The notes: generated by a model not told the origin, from the sequence alone. Numbered from the stretch's first letter, positions 1-10,433 are shown. The stretch: 64,000 nt of DNA from Diploptera punctata (GCA_030220185.1 JASPKZ010001600.1:744001-808000), one strand, 5' to 3'. Numbers and translations are program-made.

Positions 1-189
1 AAGAACAATTTGGATAGGAAACCTATGATATAAGATAAAAGATATCTGAGTTATCAATTATAATATTTTATACTTATAATCCAGTATTGAAATGAAGTAT
101 GAATATGGATTTGTATGAGATGGTTTTAGGGATTGGATAAAACACAGCTATTAAAAACTAATTAATCTCCAAAATTTAGCTTTTACGTC

Positions 190-360
190 ATCATCTTCCA
201 AACAAGTTTAAGACCCAAAGCCTGTTATGGTTTCAATGAAGCATTCTCTGTCCATCTTTTTCTAGGACGTCCCAAATATCTCGTCCCTTGAATACGATAT
301 TAAAGCATCTGCAAAATTCCCAGTAAATAATGAGCAAATCTTCGAAAATTAGATTTTAAA
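190..360 (-). mobile_element. LINE 3'-end remnant
   Basis: In reverse complement the stretch reads RYLGRPRKRWTENA, the basic GRP-x-KRW ending seen in several other LINE fragments of this window, followed by an AT-rich tail. Heavily decayed. Confidence 0.45.
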
Positions 361-375
361 AATATAATTGATTAG

Positions 376-731
376 TATATTGACTTAGGCTTTCACGGCC
401 GTAGTTAGTATGATAATCTTGAAGATTTCTGGGCTGTTAGTCAGATGCAAACCTCTACAAAAAACAGTCTACTAGACCTTCAAACAGCAATCTCATTGGT
501 GCAATGGAAGTCCCTACCGCTAACCTATCAGAAGGCAGATACAACTTACAATGGAACAGACCACACAGAAAATACATTGCGGTGAACTATATAAATAGGG
601 CAGGCAGTCAACAAAATTGCCAGTCTCAAGACAACCCTTGAGGATGCCAGATGCAGTCTCTGGCGAAACATCAGGGAACTTTAGGCCTCAAGACCATAGC
701 CAACAGCCCGGAAATCTTCTTCAAAAAAATC
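376..731. mobile_element. Fold-back element of the CTTTCACGGCC family with hammerhead-like core
   Basis: The left end contains GGCTTTCACGGCCG and a segment (ATCTTGAAGATTTCTGGGCTG) that recurs inverted at the right end (CAGCCCGGAAATCTTCTTCA), so the element can fold back. It is flanked by a 12-bp direct repeat (ATAATTGATTAG, 364-375 and 732-743), consistent with a target-site duplication. It carries a hammerhead-like motif at 638-672 on the plus strand. A related element is at 10255-10433. Confidence 0.6.
638..672 (+). ncRNA. Hammerhead-like core, C3 changed
   Basis: Order: TTGAGGA (CUGANGA with U for C3), U, stem II GCCAGA/TCTGGC with a 7-nt loop, GAAAC, then ATC as cleavage triplet. CCC just before and GGG just after could form a short stem I. 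The C3 change should impair cleavage. Confidence 0.4.
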
Positions 732-825
732 ATAATTGATTAGATTTTAAAAATTAGGTTTCATCTAATCAGTATTAAGATCTGAAGCCATCCCATTCCA
801 TCCTTTTTTACTATTTATTTCTTCT

Positions 826-1540
826 TCTTCCTTCCAAATAGGCCAAGGCTTGTTATGATCCTATAGAAAATTTTCCCTCCTGCGTTTCATAGGACGGCCC
901 AGTGATCTTCATCCTCTTGGTATAAAATTATAAACAGCTTTGGGGATCCGATTTGAAATCATTCTTTCTAGATGGTGTTTCCAATTTAGTTGATAGTTGT
1001 TTATTTTTTATTATTTCATTCACCTCATACTTCATAATATTAAAGAACCTCATAGTGTTATTTCCTATTTACATAACTTAATAAAGTTGGCTATCAAGTC
1101 ATAGGAAAACAAGAATAACGTAAACAACTGGAAAAAAGATGAAGTATGAGGTGAGTGAAATAATAAAAAATAAACAATATTAAAGAACCTCATAGTGTTA
1201 TTTCCTATCTACATAACTTAATTAGTTGATAGTGTTTAATATATTCCAAAATTGGCGTAGTCTTCAATTCTTTTAAGATATCGGTGTTCCTTTTCCGATC
1301 CCATCTGGTGTAACCCGCTGTTCTGCGTATGAATCTCATTTCACAGGCCATTATTCTGCTTTCATGTTGTCTTTTTAGTGTCCATGCTTCACTTCCATAG
1401 TTACTATTTATTTTTAGTACATAAATTATGTGTATTATGTAAACTACTGATAACTTAGATATTTGTCTGAGACCTTGGATTCCCTGTCTCAAATTGTTTG
1501 TCTGCAGTCCCTTTATAACCAGATAAGTTTCTTCAGTTTA
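826..1540 (-). mobile_element. LINE C-terminal and 3' end, interrupted by a fold-back element
   Basis: The minus strand of 1205-1492 encodes MACEMRFIRRTAGYTRWDRKRN, the C-terminal domain of a LINE reverse transcriptase. It continues at 985-830 with LNWKHHLERMISNRIPK and GRPMKRRRENF and ends in a CTT/GAA-type simple tail. A palindrome at about 998-1222 splits it; TAGTTGATAGT is present at both junctions (987-997, 1223-1233). Confidence 0.6.
998..1222. repeat. Fold-back insertion with ~38-bp arms
   Basis: Arms at 997-1035 and 1139-1175 are near-perfect inverted copies that contain CACCTCATACTTCAT. A 48-bp direct repeat (AACCTCATAGTGTTATTTCC etc.) occurs at 1036-1083 and 1175-1222. The ACCTCAT motif marks it as one of the window's Penelope-related fold-backs. 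Confidence 0.6.
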
Positions 1541-1721
1541 ATTTATTTACACTTTGTACAATATCCTTTATAGATATTTTAAATTTAAAGTTGATAATGA
1601 GAGATAAAACATCATTTAGAGCAGTATTTTGTGCCATTGTTCACTGAATCACCATGACTAAAGTAGAGTACATGATTTGACCATCTAAATTTTTTAAATT
1701 TAAAAACATTGCCTACATTCC

Positions 1722-2045
1722 ATTCCATTCCATTCCATAGTAATTCTGCCTGAGGGCAGATCTTTTACAGCAATCATAGCTTTTTCATGCTATGCTTTGC
1801 AGCTTTACTAGGGAATTATAGGTGTGGTAGCTTCCCGTTGCTTTCCACACCGGTGAAGGATGATGATGATGGCCAGAAGATTTTAATTGACCGTTGGGCC
1901 CTACGCATCCTGACATTTGTCTTACAGGTGAGGAAAACTCCCGAAAAAACCTCACCCAGGATCCTGTCCCGACCGGGAATCAAACCGAGCCCGCTGCGTG
2001 ACAAGGCAGCATGCTACCTCGAGACCACAGCGGTGGTTACCAAGT
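1722..2045 (-). mobile_element. tRNA-derived SINE, type S3
   Basis: Reverse complement begins with a tRNA-like head with A box (GTGGTCTCGAGGTAGCATGC) and B box (GTTTGATTCCC), then the type's body: CTCACCTGTAAGACAAATGT, a CATCATCATCC stretch, GGTGTGGAAAGCAACGGGAA, TAGTAAAGCTGCAAAGCAT and CTGCCCTCAGGCAGAATTAC. Eight copies are in the window. Confidence 0.8.
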
Positions 2046-2597
2046 TTCTTTAATATTTTAAAGGAAGTTTCACTATGAGGTTTATTTAATTAACCCGTCA
2101 GCGTGGAGCGACGTGACATGTACGCAAGTTGAATTCTTCACCAAATGCGGAACGACGTGACGTGTACGCTAGCTACATGCACTGATTTAAACTGTAATTA
2201 TGACCTTTGCATTTACATTAACTATTTACCGTTTATACAAATGTTATGTAGAGACTTCAAAGTTTATATTAGTGCATATATTAACTGATTACGGCCCTCA
2301 GTAACAAGTTAAAATAATTTTATATTTGCATTTATTCTTGCGGCCTCTGACATTTTTCTTAAATTTATAACTTGATAAAGGATTTCTTATAAAACTAAAT
2401 TCGCCTTTTTTTTGTAGATTAGCTTGTCTATCAAATTGAATCTATTTTCAAAATTCAGTATATATAAAGGCCCAACAAAGTTATTTCCGATTTACGCTAT
2501 AGTACAGGACCACAACAGTAAATTTCAGATATATATATATTTCAAAAGACGATATCCTTACATTATGGAAAGGTAGTCTACAATTCAGTCAGTATCT
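2045..2597. other. AT-rich intergenic/intronic stretch with a short tandem repeat
   Basis: Holds two imperfect copies of a GGAACGACGTGACGTGTACGC-like block at about 2100-2175. Nothing else recognised. Confidence 0.4.
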
Positions 2598-2885
2598 AAA
2601 AGGTAAAGTGGTCCACTGCAGACCTTAGAAGTTTCTTGGGATATTAGGAGGTTAAGGCTCCCACTTTTTCTAGACTATCGGTACTTGATGTAAGCCGAGT
2701 ACTTATCTCTGTCTGACGGCCCATAACAAGCATCTGCTACTCATTTCAGTTAGAGGCTGAGTCAACCCCGGGGTCACAGTGCCGCCTGAAGGTTTGGTTC
2801 AGTTTAAAAATCCTGATCCACCGGGACTCAAACCCTCGATCTTCCGGCTTGTAGCATGTTGATCTTTTCAGTCCACACCTCCGGT
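2598..2885 (-). mobile_element. tRNA-derived SINE, type S2
   Basis: Reverse complement has a degenerate tRNA-like head with B box (GGGTTTGAGTCCC), then GGCACTGTGACCCCGGGG, CTCAGCCTCTAAC, and ends GTGGGAGCCTTAACCTCCTA and a GTGGACCACTTTACC tail. Seven copies in the window share this layout. Confidence 0.75.
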
Positions 2886-2889
2886 GAAA

Positions 2890-3480
2890 CTATTATAGTC
2901 ACATTTCATCAACTGGTTTCAGTTTGGAAACCAGAAGAAAGACATTGAAATTTAGGGTTGATGAAGGTCTTTTAGCACAACAGGTCTGATGTGTAGAAAG
3001 ACAATTTTTTGAAGGCACACGACCTAAAATAATGTTTCCAAAGTGTTAGAAAGACACATTTGGAGAAGGCTGCCCCCCCCCCTACAAGAAAGAAGGTCAG
3101 TGCATAGAAGCAATGTGTTTGTAATAAACATGAACAAAGTAAACACAAGGGAAAAAAATACACTTATTGTTCCCCGAGTGTCAAACAGCTGGTTTACATT
3201 TTGAAGATTTATCACACCAATTTTTGAAGTTCATTCTTTTTTTTTTAAGACCCTTCTCTTTGTGTAAATATTTCGTTTTGTTGTTAGGTAAAGCCGGTTC
3301 TCTGAATTCTTCAAAGAATCCCTAGTGAAATTCACTGTGTCACTTATGTGAGAAATTTACAAAAAGGACCTATTTCAACTGTGGCACAACAACCATAAAT
3401 AAGTCTGCAAAAAATGCAGAGATGTTATGTGAGAACCGTAACAAATTTAATTAATTAAATGTTATATTAAGGGTTCACCA
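2890..3480. other. Unclassified low-complexity stretch
   Basis: Contains a run of nine or more C at about 3072-3081 and two imperfect GTGTAGAAAGACA / GTTAGAAAGACA blocks (2990, 3046). No coding or transposon signature seen. Confidence 0.3.
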
Positions 3481-3643
3481 TAAACGAATTGCAAAAACAT
3501 TTAAATTACTCAAGATATATCAATTTAAATGCGTTATTGGAATACTGGCACTGAACGGCTGAGTTTAAATACCGGTGAACTTCCTCCCGCATCAGAGTAT
3601 TCCCGGCCATTTAACTCCATCCGCTCTGAAGGGTTAATGAATT

Positions 3644-3815
3644 GGGTTAGATTTATCAACTCACCTCATAATTGTAGGTTTCTTGGAGACTACTTTTAAT
3701 TCATCTTCATATCATTTTCAGTTAGATGGAATTGAAAACGATATGAAGATGTATCAAAACTAGTCTTCAAGAAATTTACAGTTATGAGATGAGTTGTTAA
3801 ATCTAACTCAATTTA
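3644..3815. repeat. Palindromic fold-back with ACCTCAT ends
   Basis: The arms 3644-3727 and 3728-3815 are imperfect inverted copies. They contain TCACCTCATAATTG and its complement, the end motif shared with other Penelope-related fold-backs. A degenerate TGAAGA...AAAACTAGT core is recognisable, but stem II is not. Confidence 0.6.
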
Positions 3816-3884
3816 TTAATATAGAATTTCTGTTTGTAAACATCCTCAATTCTTCATTCTCTTGCATTTGGTCCCAAATATTCA

Positions 3885-4195
3885 CTACAAGATCAGGCTA
3901 GTGGTCAGTATTACTGACTACTGTTCATGAGGTCCCAGGTTCGATTCCCAGTCAGACCATAGGGATTTTTTCTTAAAGGGAATTATTCTTGTGGTTGCCC
4001 ATGATCTGGAATTTAGGTTAAGAACCCTCCTGGCACTTCATTATCATTTATCACCCATCATATCATGGGGGTAATGTAACTCCACCTTCCAGGTGCCCCA
4101 ACCTAAGAAATGAATTACAATTCCGCCAATGCCAGAGGAGAAAGCCAGAAATGTCATAAATGACTACCTGGTGGCATTAGGCAAAAAAAAATCAC
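3885..4195 (+). mobile_element. tRNA-derived SINE, another type
   Basis: Head contains GGCTAGTGGTCAGTA (A box) and CCCAGGTTCGATTCCC (B box). The body runs through TTGCCCATGATCTGG and GTGCCCCAACC to GCCAGAAATGTCATAAATGA and CCTGGTGGCATTAGGC with a short A-rich tail. The same last 35 bp recur at 19638-19678. Confidence 0.65.
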
Positions 4196-4377
4196 TATAG
4201 GTACTATTTTCAACAACATTTAGCTTGTTTTCTTCCTTGAAAGTAAGTGATCATGTTTCTCAAAATGTACAGTACCACAGGTAACATTTCAGTTGTATGT
4301 ATTTTAATCTTTATATTCATAGACAGAAACAAGAAAAATAACACTTTCATAAGCTTAAGAACATATAATTAACTTAC

Positions 4378-4498
4378 TTAAATAGTTGTACAGTCCTGTC
4401 TATTCTCTCACCCCAGAAAATACAACACTGTTTTCTAAGAGAATCTGTATAGTATGACAGAGCTCTGCCATGACTACATGACACATACTGCACCAAAT
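4378..4498 (-). CDS. Lipase-like gene, exon 8 (catalytic histidine); last exon visible
   Basis: Encodes residues 284-323 plus two bases. It contains YVSCSHGRALSYYTDSL, matching the family's C-(S/N)-H-x-R-x-x-x-Y-(Y/F)-x-(D/E)-S; His293 is the predicted catalytic His. It ends in phase 2 at a GTAAGT donor, so at least one more exon is needed for the C-terminal G-x-C....MG....Y-L-x-T region. I searched the minus strand of 1-4377 for that pattern and found nothing convincing; the end of the gene is probably outside the window. The acceptor TTTTTCAG is preferred because the next downstream AG leads at once to a stop. Confidence 0.88.
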
Positions 4499-4554
4499 CT
4501 GAAAAATGTTAACGAACAAACATCAGAAAATCACTTTCATTTGTTGAAAATAGG

Positions 4555-5690
4555 CCTAACTAACTAACTGACTGGCACTATCGAACCCATAGGTTCATGG
4601 CCGTGTGGACATAATTTTTCCATACATCCCTATCCTAAGTTAATGTTTTCCAATCATTCCCTGTATAATCTACTTCTCTGAAATCACAGTTACTGTTATT
4701 CTCCCACCTCATTCTTGGTGTACCAAATGGGTGTTTTCCCTCTGGCTTTCCTACAAGAAGCTTCCATGTACGTCTTTCATTCCCCGTTCATGCCACATGT
4801 CCTGCCCATCACAGCCTAAGAAACTTAACTGTTCTTATTATATCTGGCTTCCTATAAAAACCATGTGTTCACTGTTATGTAGTCTTCTCCATTTGCCTGT
4901 CTGTTCATCTCTCTTTGGTCCAAAAATTTTCCTAAGAACTTCATTCTCAAATATTTGTAACCTCCTTTCCTCCCTTAAAGTAAGAGTCCATGTTTCCCTT
5001 CCATATAACTGGTAGAATAATAGTTTTATATATTTTCAGTTTAACATTTTTTTGAAAGGACTTGGGATGTTAAGAGTCTCTGTAATGCATAATAGCACGC
5101 ATTTCCAGAATTGAGCCTATGTATTCTTTCTTTGTGCATCTCATTCCTATTTGTGATTATTGTTCGTAGGTATTTGAATTCAGCCACTTCCTCAAAATTT
5201 CCCTCATTTGTCATTAGTTGTCCATTTACATTATATAATGTATTTCTGTGTGTGACATTTTTTTTAGTTTTATTGATATTTACTTCCAGTCCTAATTTCT
5301 TAGTGTTACTCAATAGTGTGAGCGTGTTGGCCTATAGTATCTCTTTGCTATCATCCAGTAGTAACTACATCATCAGCATAAACTAACAGCTTATTAATAC
5401 CATTGAATTGTAGCCTTCTTCATCCTCTAAAGATTTAATGGCATGCTCTAGTACAAAATTAAATAGTAGAGAAGATAGTGCATCTCCTTACTTCAACCCA
5501 TTGTGGATTTCAGAGTATCTGAAAACTGTTTGCCTCTACTCTTTGTGCCATTTAGACACAATCGTTTGAGTCTAACTAACTTTTTAGGAATTCTGAACTC
5601 CCCAGGATATAGGCTTACATTAAAAAAAATATCTTATTTAAGCATGTTCATTAATATTGTAGATAATGAAAAAATCAACAAATTATAAGA
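4555..5690 (-). mobile_element. Decayed LINE reverse transcriptase fragment
   Basis: The minus strand encodes LGLEVNINKTK and a VAEFKYLRTII stretch followed by LNSGNACYYALQRLL, which match the RT thumb region of LINEs (N-x-x-K-T-K .. F-x-Y-L-G .. G-N-x-x-Y). Frames are broken by stops. It is the same family as 25690-27535 and 47850-48165. Confidence 0.6.
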
Positions 5691-5699
5691 ACATATACC

Positions 5700-6655
5700 A
5701 GTATAAATTTCTATGATTTTTAATTACAATTTTTTTTTTATTATATACAACTTTCTTCATTAGAGGATTGCCTCAAGGACAAAGTGATACAGACAATTAA
5801 TTTTCGAAATTGATGAAATACATTTTTATCAGTAAGCTATAAGATCCAACCAAATACTGTAAAGTGTTTGAGGTGGAATAAATAAACAATATAATTGGGG
5901 TGGTTTTCCCATTCAGTTTATAAACATAATTACGGAAATATACCATGAGATATATAATCTTTGTTTGAACATATTACAGTAGATTAAAAATAGCTTGTAT
6001 TAGAATAAAGTTATACATGCATTACATATATTTAGAATATTTTCCAGACTTTTCATTGCTTTCTGATTGGTTGACCTCCTGTCCAGGACTGATAGCCTAT
6101 ATACTGACAATAAATCTATGGTTTTCTAAGAAAAAATATTTTCAACACAAATTTATTGGTACATTGTTTTATAATTATAGTGAGTGACTTAAAATATATC
6201 AGGCATTTTTATTATATTTACCACAAGGAATTTATACTTAAAATATGTGCATGTATATTATTTTCATGCTGTATATGTTGAAAATATCACCCTCTATTTA
6301 ACCATTGTGATCTAAAATAACATTGCTGCCTTGGACGTAGCAGTCATCAATAAAGTGAATAGGATAATATACAACCCAATTGGGCTATTTTAAATTTGAA
6401 ATAAAGAAAATATTTTGAAATCAATATCTCTATTAACAATAAGTTAATAACATAAAGAAAACATTTTGGAATGCTGTTAATGATGCTAAGAAATAATGGG
6501 ATGGTTTTAAACCATTTAAAAAAGTACAGGGATGTCATTCTGTCCCACCTCAAGCATTGATTATTTATTAGTTATTAATGTATAAATTGTATGGGAGAAA
6601 GTGGGATCCTAAATTCTAAATTATAAAGCCTTGTAATTAGATGTTAATTATATAA
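5700..6655. other. AT-rich intron sequence, nothing recognised
   Basis: About 950 bp of intron 7 without coding, tRNA-like or recognisable transposon signature. A block with TTTTATTATATACAACTTTC, CTTCATTAGAGGATTGCC at 5735-5775 recurs at 37280-37315. Confidence 0.4.
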
Positions 6656-6656
6656 T

Positions 6657-7085
6657 TTTTTACCTGGTAAGTCAGTCGTCCTCAACTAAGTTATTAAACT
6701 TCTTCAAGTTATTCTAATATGGAGGCCTTTTGAAAACAATGTTTCATCTTCTGCATTTTAACTGGAACTGATGGCTGATGGTGTTGTATAAGTTGTATAA
6801 TGGATTTATGTCTGCGGTTATGTTCTCATTGAGCAGGTCTTCATTCCTTGCTTCTTTCAGAATCTCTATGTCTTTGAAGAGATTCTGAAAAAAGCAAGGA
6901 ATGAAGACCTGCTCAACGAGAACATAACCGCAGACATAAATCCATTATACAACACCATCAGCCATCAGTTCCAGTTAAAACACAGAAGATGAAACATTGT
7001 TTTTGAAAGGCCTCCATATTAGAATAACTTGAAGAAGTTTAATAACTTAGTTGAAGATGACTGACTTACCAGGTAAAAAATTATA
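6657..7085. repeat. Near-perfect 200-bp-arm palindrome
   Basis: Left arm 6657-6863 and right arm 6875-7085 are almost exact inverted copies around a short centre near 6868. They contain ACCTGGTAAGTCAGTC at the outer end and GCAGGTCTTCATTCCTTGC near the centre. No ORF, terminal motif or relative found elsewhere in the window. Confidence 0.8.
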
Positions 7086-7361
7086 TGATTAACATCTTAT
7101 TACATAACCACAACGGTGCTTTAACATGAATTTCAAAAGTGTTAAAAGCCTTGTAATATCATCATTATTAAAGATATTACTTAAAATTTAGTATGGAACG
7201 GATATTCATTGAGATAAAATTATTATAGACTGCATTTTTAGTTACCCATAAGCCTGTAAAGAGTTTTATTACTAGAATCTGTAGTTGTAACATGAACAAT
7301 GAAGATTTGTTGTGCTTCCCTTAGAACTCCTGTAAATAACAAACTAACTAACTAACTCGTC

Positions 7362-7705
7362 CCGTGCCGTAGCCGAGCGGTTAAGGTAGGAAGCCTTGGC
7401 GCAGAGCTACGGGATTTGCGCTGGCTCGAGTCTCCATGGGGGAAGAAATTTTCTCGTGGTATTTTGGCCAGTATGGGACCGGTGCCCACCCAGCATCGTG
7501 AGGCAATTGGGTAGCTACAATAAGTAGCGGCTCCAGGTTGAGGAACCAGCTATAACGGCTGGGGGACGCGACATGCTAACCACATGTCACCCCTACACTG
7601 GCTGTTGATCATCTACCTCTGTGATTGACACATGTGGATGTGAAGGGCCAGCAGCCGGCTGGTAAAAGGGCAACCGCTGAAAAGTGGAAAGACCCTCAAT
7701 CGGAA
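7362..7705 (+). mobile_element. tRNA-derived SINE, type S4
   Basis: Head CCGTGCCGTAGCCGAGCGG and TTAAGG resemble the A-box side of a Leu/Ser-type tRNA, with CTGGCTCGAGTCTCC as B box. The GC-rich body has CGGCTCCAGGTTGAGGAACC, ACATGTCACCCCTACACTGG and CATGTGGATGTGAAGGGCC. It stands out in an AT-rich neighbourhood. A fragment of the same body is at 59215-59310. Confidence 0.75.
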
Positions 7706-7711
7706 CTAACT

Positions 7712-7835
7712 AACTTGCTGGCACTATCAAACCCTATCCTGAGCTAATGTTTTCCAATCATCCCCTGTATAATCTACTTACCTCAAATCATAGTTAATGT
7801 TATTCTCCCACCTCATTCTTGGTCTACCAACTATA
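7712..7835 (-). mobile_element. LINE fragment
   Basis: Carries GAGCTAATGTTTTCCAATCA and the CTCCCACCTCATTCTTGGTC block found in the LINE fragments at 4620, 25780 and 47880. Confidence 0.5.
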
Positions 7836-8274
7836 ATCCATAATATAATAATACCAGATTCCAATCATAAAATTATGTTACAAACTGTAGTTAAATATGC
7901 ATGGATTTGAAAAAATTATGTTGATGGTAAAAGTGCTAGAGAAAGTGATAGTTTTGGTGATTTAACATGGTTGTTAAATTATTCAATTTGTCATTGGCCA
8001 CTGTGGAGTTCAGATTATTTAAAAAAACACAAGGTTTGAACTTCCTCTCCCTGTTGCTTGGCCTAATACTCAGTTGAGGAGATGATAGTGTGGTATTATG
8101 GAAAGAGAAGGGTGGCTAATTTATTTCTCATTTTAAGCTCAGGAAATCCTAGCTTATTTCTCGTATGCAGATTTAATTTGAATAAACTCTATTCAATATT
8201 TTGCCAAGATGAGAGAACAAAGGAACAGATTAACAAACACATTAATAAATTGACTTTTTAAGAATTAACTCTAA

Positions 8275-8875
8275 GGGCCGCATGCAAATACATTAGTCTC
8301 TACTCAAATTACTTCCAATCACTCGTGAGCTGACTCACTGTGAACAAGTGCAAAAATCAAATTAGTTACCCACTAACTGGTCATGCATGAAAGTCGTTTT
8401 CGTAATATTGGCAAGAAATTACCCAGAATTCTCAGCGATGAAACCACTTCTGTTATTTTCGTCTGCTAGAGCAACGCATTTACGCTTGCGTCCCACAAAT
8501 AATACCGTATACAACGACGTCTGCATCGTGCAATATTACGCCGATTCTCCTGTTCTTCCAGTTGAATTCTTTGGTAAACTCTATCAAATTCCTCTTCTCC
8601 GCATATACCGAAAACATGATCGAAGTCTTCAAGGTCCGACATCTTGGATAAAGCAGGTAGCTTATGAATTTCAACAATTATTATCGCATGAACAGATTTC
8701 TGAGTAAGCAAAATCGTATTAGGATACAACTTTCACAGCAGAGAACGCCTTTTAATAATAATAATAATAATAATGATTTATTTTAGCTGGCAGAGTTAAG
8801 GCCATAGGGCCTTCTCTTCCTTTTACGGTCTAATACGTTCATAGATTCGACCCTAAGAGGTATAATTTATTTAAG
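8275..8875. repeat. Unclassified repeat Y, copy 1, with nested insertion
   Basis: Begins GGGCCGCATGCAAATACATT and matches 30475-31130 over most of its length. The minus strand has a 87-codon open frame (8466-8729) with an acidic stretch, which may be a transposon remnant. A short foreign segment at about 8752-8822 (TAATAATAATAATGATTTAT to GGGCCTTCTCTTCC) interrupts the match to the second copy. Confidence 0.6.
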
Positions 8876-9153
8876 AAAGATTGTATAATCTCACCTCCTA
8901 TCCTTCTTATTAAACAGGTTTCAGGACGTTATTAGGTTCCATCCTGAGTACTTTCATGACCATTGTTATGTCATCTTGAAGAACTGCCTCTTAAATTTGA
9001 TTAAAATTTTTTTTTTAGTTGGCCATTTTGGATCTATATTTTTCTTTTTTAAATTTGAGTTATGTTACAGTTGACTTTTTAGGTATAACACTATGAGGTA
9101 TAATTTATTTAAGAAAAATTGTGCCACCTCACCTCATATCCTTCTTATTATTT

Positions 9154-9189
9154 GACGAGTTTTGGGACCTTATTAGATTTGATCCTCAG
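9154..9189 (-). ncRNA. Hammerhead-like core, G12 changed
   Basis: CTGAGGA, then a weak hairpin, then AAAAC where GAAAC is expected, then CTCGTC with a GUC triplet. The changed G12 should abolish activity. Confidence 0.3.
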
Positions 9190-9284
9190 TACTTTCGCGA
9201 TCATTGTTATGTCTTCTTGAAAAACTGTTTCCTGGTTTCTGAGGAGCAATTCTTCAAGATGACATAACAATTGTTGTGAAAGTA

Positions 9285-9319
9285 CTGAGGATGGAACTTA
9301 ATAAGATCCAGAAACCTGT
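9285..9319 (+). ncRNA. Hammerhead-like core, cleavage triplet changed
   Basis: CTGAGGA, hairpin TGGAACTT / AAGATCCA with one A-A mismatch and a 3-nt loop, GAAAC, then CTGTG. The triplet is GUG, so H17 is not met; core otherwise intact. Confidence 0.35.
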
Positions 9320-9450
9320 GAGTGATACAATTTTTCTTAAATACCGGTATATTAATAAATAGTTTCATATACTTCTTCTTTCATCTATATAATAAAGTTG
9401 TCAGTTATACTGACTTAATTTGAATTGTAAGTTTAAATATTGGTACTTAC

Positions 9451-9561
9451 AAACTAAAGCACTGAAATTTCCTTCCTTTAGTGATTGTAAGGATTCAATT
9501 CCAGCAGTTATTAAGCATCCAGGTTGTAATATATTCCCATTAAAGTAATAATCAACATGAC
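9451..9561 (-). CDS. Lipase-like gene, exon 7 (GHVDYY / lid)
   Basis: Encodes residues 247-283. It opens with GHVDYYFNGNILQPGC, the family's G-H-(L/V)-D-(F/Y)-(F/Y)-x-N-G-x-x-x-P-G-C, and then enters the lid region. The lid lies between Cys262 and Cys291; with exon 8 it has 28 residues between the cysteines, close to the long lid of pancreatic lipases and longer than the reduced lids of phospholipase A1 members. Acceptor TTCAAG, donor GTAAGT; both junctions in phase 1. Confidence 0.9.
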
Positions 9562-9780
9562 CTTGAATAAGAAACATTAATTAGAATGATGTATAATAAA
9601 ATAAATTAAAAGTATGATAACAATTTTTAAGGAACAGAATGTATTACATACTTTACTGTAATAGCATGCAAAAAATGTATTCACTTTCTGGGTAATTTAC
9701 AACTACAGGCTACTATTATAATCCTATCGCTCTCCTTAAAACTTAATTAAAAAATCCCACTCTCATATGGAACTTTATTA

Positions 9781-10254
9781 CAGAGGCTCGCTCATATAGC
9801 TCACTCGGTAGAGCATTTGCCTAGAGTGCAAAAGGTCTTAGTTTGAGCCCCAGTCTCAGCATATGATTTTTCTCTTCAAATATAATTTATCAAGAATGGA
9901 AGAAAGTAGATTACCAAATAAAATCTTCCATTATTTTCCAAGAGGAAGAAGAGATGTCAGACGTCCTCGAAAGAGATGGTCTTAGATCTATTAGTGAAGA
10001 CGGAACAGGCAACTCTTGCCTAAACCAGGAAGTGAAGAAGAAGAAGAAGATATAATTTATCCATTATTGAGATGTATGAAATGAATAATAAAAACATCGA
10101 AAGATGTCATACTGGCTTTATAATGTAATGTAAAATTCCCAATTAAATGTCTTCTTAATAAAGAAGCCATCATTTGCAAGATAGAAGCAAAGGTTTCATA
10201 GCATTTGGTGTGCGGGAATTAACAGCATATATAAGAGAAACATTTGTATTTAGT
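9781..10254 (+). repeat. tRNA-like ~300-bp unit with nested LINE fragment
   Basis: tRNA-like head at about 9785-9858 (A box TAGCTCACTCGGTAGAGC, B box TTTGAGCCCC), then TTTTTCTCTTCAAATATAAT and the unit's spacer (AATAATAAAAACATCGAAAG, CTGGCTTTATAATGTAATG, AGAAGCAAAGGTTTCATAGC). The spacer is split at 9892-10050 by a LINE 3' end; TATAATTTATC flanks it on both sides. Confidence 0.7.
9892..10050 (+). mobile_element. LINE 3'-end insertion with 11-bp target duplication
   Basis: Encodes RGRRDVRRPRKRWS before stops and ends in a GAAGAAGAAGAAGA tail. TATAATTTATC occurs at 9881-9891 and 10051-10061. Confidence 0.7.
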
Positions 10255-10433
10255 ATTCACGTAGACTTTCACGGCCGGAGTTGCTATGATGATCTTGAAG
10301 AAGATTTTCGGGCTGTAGGCCGTGGTCGTGAGGCTTGTAGTTCCCCGACATTTTGCCAGAGACTGCGTCTGGCATCATCAAGCCTACAGCCCGAAAATCT
10401 TCTTCAAGATCATCATTTGTGTTTAGGTTGGAA
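10255..10433. mobile_element. Fold-back element, CTTTCACGGCC family
   Basis: GATCTTGAAGAAGATTTTCG and GGGCTGTAGGC at 10290-10320 recur inverted at 10382-10415. It lies inside or beside a tRNA-like unit. Same family as 376-731. Confidence 0.65.
10347..10381 (-). ncRNA. Hammerhead-like core with stem I support
   Basis: TTGATGA, U, stem II GCCAGA/TCTGGC with a 7-nt loop, AAAAT (GAAAC expected), GTC. Flanking GGCTGTAG and CTACAAGCC pair with one bulge and could form the distal stem I. CpG-type decay (G to A, C to T) may explain the AAAAT. Confidence 0.4.

Larger units (their letters stand above)
8860..9362. mobile_element. Penelope-related fold-back cluster
   Basis: Three inverted or direct copies of one segment lie together: minus at 8916-8950 and 9154-9189, plus at 9281-9330. 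GAGGTATAATTTATTTAAG is repeated at 8858 and 9093. Each segment holds a degenerate hammerhead-like core and ends near an ACCTC motif. Confidence 0.55.

Noticed and set aside
781..815. Terminal lipase exon (MGW on the minus strand)
   Set aside because: It lacks the Cys and the Y-L-x-T pattern and sits in repeat DNA; the phase does not fit exon 8.
3480..3640. piggyBac-like terminus similar to 21279
   Set aside because: GTTTAAATACC and CCGGCCATTTAA recall the inner element at 21.3 kb, but the similarity is too short and no opposite end was found.
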